This document shows positions 60,856 through 64,000 of a stretch of DNA of 64,000 bases, piece after piece. A program made the translations under genes and the position numbers. The DNA comes from Leptolyngbya sp. SIOISBB (GTDB lineage Bacteria > Cyanobacteriota > Cyanobacteriia > Phormidesmidales > Phormidesmidaceae): positions 310,001-374,000 of the forward strand of contig JAAHII010000002.1 of NCBI GenBank assembly GCA_010671905.1, read 5' to 3'. Numbering within the stretch: position 1 is the first letter of the stretch; each line of letters starts with the position of its first letter. The notes under the pieces are model-generated. The model made no database searches and had not been told where the DNA came from. It saw only the letters and a list, made by a program, of their open reading frames with translations.

Positions 60856-63800
60856 ATGGCACAAGGGCTTCAGGAACTCAATGGTCATGAACTTGCCGCT
60901 GCTCTAGAGCAGGTACTGTTGCCGTTATTGGCTGAGCAGGTTTGCGCTCGCCAACCGGGTCACTGTATGCGAGTGTCCAACCTCAGCACCGATTTGATGG
61001 TGCGTCTCTGTAGCGGCCTACGAGCAGAGGTTCCTGATTCTGAAGTCGTGTTGCTCTGGGACGGTAGGGCTGGGTCAATTCCCTCAGAGATGACCGTTAC
61101 CGGCACCAAACTGGTAGAGCTGCGTAATCCGCTTCCCGATGGTACCCAGCGCCCTCCTCTGCTGGTATTTATTCCTGATGACTTACGCACCTCTGCCGAA
61201 GACTCATTCGGGGTGGCCACCTTCGAAGACCTGCAGATTGGAGATGTCTACAAGCAGGTTGTGAGCGAACTGCTCAATCGTTTACCCACTGGCCTGCAAA
61301 ACCCATTACAGGAGATTGTGCGACGTTTAGTCGATAAAGCATGGCCCTATGCCGAATCAAAGGCGATCGCTCGTTTCTTGCTCACTATCGAAGTAAACGA
61401 GTTCGATCCCGCTGTCGTCGGGGCAGCGCTATTTGAAGTGTGCTTGGTGCCCGATTTTGAATTGCTAAGTGACCCCGCCAAAGTCATTCAGCGACTCGAC
61501 CGAAATCGGGACTGTGTTAGTACCCTCACCTGGTCTCCTAAATCTGAACGCTTGCGAGTCTTAGACCTGGACTTGGCGAACCGAGCCTTTCGCAATAAGC
61601 TTGCCAACTTTCTGGTTGAAGTCGGTCTTGAGGATCCCCGCCAGTGGACCCGCCGCATTGTTCTTGACCGCAACCTTTGGGAGTTTGCCTTTAACCGCTG
61701 GCAGTTTGAAGATGAGGGAGAAGACGCAGGCACCATTGCTTTGGAAGTAACGGGTCTGGAACTGCCCACAGTTGAGGAAGACGAAGAGGATCCTCGATTG
61801 GGAGATCTGCTGGGGCAAAAGATTCTCCCGGTCGGGAAGAAAGGACTGCGGAAGTTTTCGGTGAGCCTCCAAACCGACCCTCACCCCTCTAAGGTGCCAG
61901 GTCTGGCAAAGTTCGCGGCTCAGGTCATCTCCGTCGAAGCTGGCCCTGTCGGATTAGTCAGAACCAAATCCGTCTGGAAATCTAAGAAAGCCGAAGCCAC
62001 CATCTCTTTTTCTCGCTACAGCAAAGTGGATTGGGAAGAAGGATGGCATTTTGTGCGCATCGTCCCGCTGACTGACTCTGGCGACCTGTTGCCCCTGGTC
62101 GATGCCAGTGGACAGCCAGTCCCCTGGGGCGGCGAATCTGAGGGAGCGGTCGGGGTCTATCCTCATGAAAGCGATCTGTTCTATGTCTTGCCCGATGATG
62201 AGCTCGATATTGCGCCCGTTCAGCGAGCGAAACAGCGAGAATCTAGTCTGGTTCATGCTCAGCTGCGCCTACAGTTCATCGCTCTCCAGGATGAGCGCGA
62301 TCCAGACATGATTCAGCCGACGGGTGTAGAGTGGGCTGCTAAGTCTAACCGTTCCACCTCCACCACAAACTTTATTGAGATCAAATTCGGTCGGGAAGGC
62401 AGCGTCAATATTCCGGTCTCGGAAACCCTGAAGGTGATTGAGCAAAAGATTCTGGCCGAGCCAGCAGGCAGCGTGAACTGGCATTTATCCATTGATGCCG
62501 GTGTTGTGGGCACCAGCACCAGCCGACGCTCCGTTTGGCCCCAAGATGGCCCGACTCAACGATTCTTACAAGCGCGATCGCAGTACTTTGAAGCCGTTAG
62601 TCAGGAACAGCTGCATCTGATTACCCAGGCAGCAGACTTTTATCAACTACAGCTTCTGGTGTCAGACTATGCCAGCACCTACCAGGTAGCTCTACAGCAT
62701 CAAATACAGCTTGCTAATCAGTCTGACGGAGACACGAAGAAGCGAGCCCTGGCGGCCCTCAAAACTTTACTGGCGGTTGATACCATCGCAGTCACCATTA
62801 CCGATTACCGGGGCCGTATCCGTGAAGCCGCTCTCGTAAGTCCGACGCATCCTCTGAGAGCATTGTGGTTGGCCACCTGGGCGCAAGTGGGTAAGAACTG
62901 GCTCAAGCAGGCGGCTCAAAGTGCTGACGAATTTGTCGTATCTACCCGTGACACCCTACTGCGGTCTATGGCTCCCGTCAGCTTTCCGCCTGTCCTTACT
63001 TTGGGCAGCAGCCAGGTACTCACGGCCATTGATAACATTCATCCCCTGTGGACTCTCTATGCCCCTTCAAAGGAGGACGATCCACGCGGCTTAATCAGCG
63101 ACATTTGTACCGCATTTAGCCTGGATGAGCCCGGTATTGGTGGAGCCACCATTGATGGAGCCTATCTGGCCCAGCGCCTCAAGCGATACCTGGTCCAGCA
63201 CCCCTATGTCCGGACTCTAACCATCAACGCCTTCAACCCAGGGCAGGGAGCTGTCCTGGCGGATATGCTGCTAGAGCTTCAAAAAGCTCAGCCCTTCACC
63301 GATCTGAACTATGACATCCGCCTCTTCGTGCCGGATCCAGATGCCATGGGAGTCGGCAGTGCTCTCTTCAATCTGCTATCTCCCACTTCCTCAACCGCAG
63401 CCCAAGAAGCGGATAATTTTTCGACCCCCAGCAAGAACCATCTCTATCCCAAACTAAGCTTGGCGATTCGAGGGGCGCAGGAATTCCAACGCTCTCCCGA
63501 TCAGCATCTGGCCCACATAAGCATCCTGTTCGATGTTTTTCCGGCAGAACAGGTGTCCGCTGAGCCTGCCTCCAACAAAGACGTGACCACTCCCGTACAT
63601 GGCTTATATCAAACCTTTGAAGTCGATTACTTCGAGGATGACAGCACAGTGCGCTGGAACCGCAAGCCTAAGCACGGTAAAGTCCTACCGTGCAAAGACT
63701 GTAGTGCTTTAAGTGATTTGCTTTCGGGCCTACCCGCAATTATGTCCCAGGCGACGGCTGCGATCGCCACCGGACGCACCGGCCTCGACCTTCGTCCTGT

Positions 63801-64000
63801 GCTAGCCCTAGCTCTCGACGAGGATGACCGGGCCATGATCGTGCGCGTTCATGAGGTCAGCGACTGGGTGATTACCATCGATCGCAACATGGGCATCGAG
63901 TTCTATGACCACGGGCAGCGTAAGAATCGTCCCGACTACCTGATTGATCACTCACCAGAGCAGGCATCCAATCTGGGCCATAGCCTGGTGATTACCTCCC
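60856..64000 (+). CDS. mad8: Large DptH/FtsK-like protein (MAD8-like), cut by window end
   Basis: ATG 60856 opens 1048 codons that remain open to the last base, 9 nt after the previous gene. The N-terminal 110 residues (VVLLWDGRAG, LVELRNP, LLVFIPDDLRTSAEDSFGVA) and the later segments SPTHPLRALWLATWAQ, TINAFNPGQGA and DWVITIDRNMGIEF resemble the large ATP-binding proteins (DptH-type, FtsK/HerA-like) found in phosphorothioation and MADS loci. The Walker motifs expected further on are outside the window. These proteins are thought to act as DNA translocases or nuclease platforms in restriction. The frame shows no interruption over 3.1 kb. Confidence 0.65.
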   Translation, partial: MAQGLQELNGHELAAALEQVLLPLLAEQVCARQPGHCMRVSNLSTDLMVRLCSGLRAEVPDSEVVLLWDGRAGSIPSEMTVTGTKLVELRNPLPDGTQRPPLLVFIPDDLRTSAEDSFGVATFEDLQIGDVYKQVVSELLNRLPTGLQNPLQEIVRRLVDKAWPYAESKAIARFLLTIEVNEFDPAVVGAALFEVCLVPDFELLSDPAKVIQRLDRNRDCVSTLTWSPKSERLRVLDLDLANRAFRNKLANFLVEVGLEDPRQWTRRIVLDRNLWEFAFNRWQFEDEGEDAGTIALEVTGLELPTVEEDEEDPRLGDLLGQKILPVGKKGLRKFSVSLQTDPHPSKVPGLAKFAAQVISVEAGPVGLVRTKSVWKSKKAEATISFSRYSKVDWEEGWHFVRIVPLTDSGDLLPLVDASGQPVPWGGESEGAVGVYPHESDLFYVLPDDELDIAPVQRAKQRESSLVHAQLRLQFIALQDERDPDMIQPTGVEWAAKSNRSTSTTNFIEIKFGREGSVNIPVSETLKVIEQKILAEPAGSVNWHLSIDAGVVGTSTSRRSVWPQDGPTQRFLQARSQYFEAVSQEQLHLITQAADFYQLQLLVSDYASTYQVALQHQIQLANQSDGDTKKRALAALKTLLAVDTIAVTITDYRGRIREAALVSPTHPLRALWLATWAQVGKNWLKQAAQSADEFVVSTRDTLLRSMAPVSFPPVLTLGSSQVLTAIDNIHPLWTLYAPSKEDDPRGLISDICTAFSLDEPGIGGATIDGAYLAQRLKRYLVQHPYVRTLTINAFNPGQGAVLADMLLELQKAQPFTDLNYDIRLFVPDPDAMGVGSALFNLLSPTSSTAAQEADNFSTPSKNHLYPKLSLAIRGAQEFQRSPDQHLAHISILFDVFPAEQVSAEPASNKDVTTPVHGLYQTFEVDYFEDDSTVRWNRKPKHGKVLPCKDCSALSDLLSGLPAIMSQATAAIATGRTGLDLRPVLALALDEDDRAMIVRVHEVSDWVITIDRNMGIEFYDHGQRKNRPDYLIDHSPEQASNLGHSLVITS

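Noticed and set aside
55104-64000. Canonical BREX type 2
   Set aside because: PglX-, PglY- and PglZ-like proteins were not seen in the window; the methyltransferase is HsdM-like and works with an HsdS-like subunit.

Overview
The window is cyanobacterial. The palindrome GCGATCGC and its core CGATCG are scattered through genes on both strands. Several families are typical of filamentous cyanobacteria: DUF928, a kinase fused to CHASE2, an HTH/NB-ARC regulator, secreted haemagglutinin-like proteins with CHAT domains, and Tat-exported caspase-like proteins. The genus cannot be fixed from this sequence; a Leptolyngbya-like filamentous host is a guess. No rRNA, confident tRNA or CRISPR array was seen.

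Layout. (1) 1-2271: the N-terminal 757 codons of a calcium-binding RTX protein, cut by the window edge. (2) 2720-12137: an HTH/NB-ARC NTPase, a membrane Ser/Thr kinase with CHASE2, a DUF928 protein and a very large exported protein that joins a two-partner-secretion (TPS) domain to a C-terminal CHAT protease. (3) 12138-18783: an IS701-like element, an IS66 element, a GNAT-type acetyltransferase with a partner, and fragments of CHAT-associated genes. (4) 19331-27065 (minus strand): TpsB outer-membrane transporter, TPS exoprotein and TPR-CHAT protein. (5) 27440-32154 (plus strand): Tat-exported caspase-like protein, membrane TPR protein and FecR-like TPR protein. (6) 32307-40498: a wrecked DISARM-type drmD helicase and an IetA/IetS-like pair (AAA ATPase plus subtilisin-like protease) whose protease gene is split by a second IS66 element. 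(7) 40499-49787: a mobile-element zone with one IS21 nested inside another, an IS200/IS605 element and gene remnants. (8) 49859-64000: a compact operon that looks like the methylation-associated defence system (MADS): N6 methyltransferase, specificity subunit, NERD/kinase/ATPase giant, an unknown protein and a large DptH/FtsK-like protein that runs off the end. A decayed copy of the start of the methyltransferase gene lies 1.7 kb upstream.

How it fits together. The left half is a signalling and self-destruction/secretion neighbourhood built around caspase-fold (CHAT, C14) proteases, TPR scaffolds and TPS export. The right half is a defence island: one system is dead (drmD), one is recently broken (IetAS-like) and one has no visible lesion (MADS-like). 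Insertion sequences with perfect target duplications show that several insertions are recent.

A recurring feature is single-base frameshifts, many in or beside short homopolymers, across the accessory genes. The long MADS-like genes, tpsB and the 983-aa exoprotein are uninterrupted. The frameshifts could be assembly errors, real decay or, for an A9 tract, programmed slippage; raw reads are needed to tell. All family assignments come from reading motifs by eye; no database search was run.
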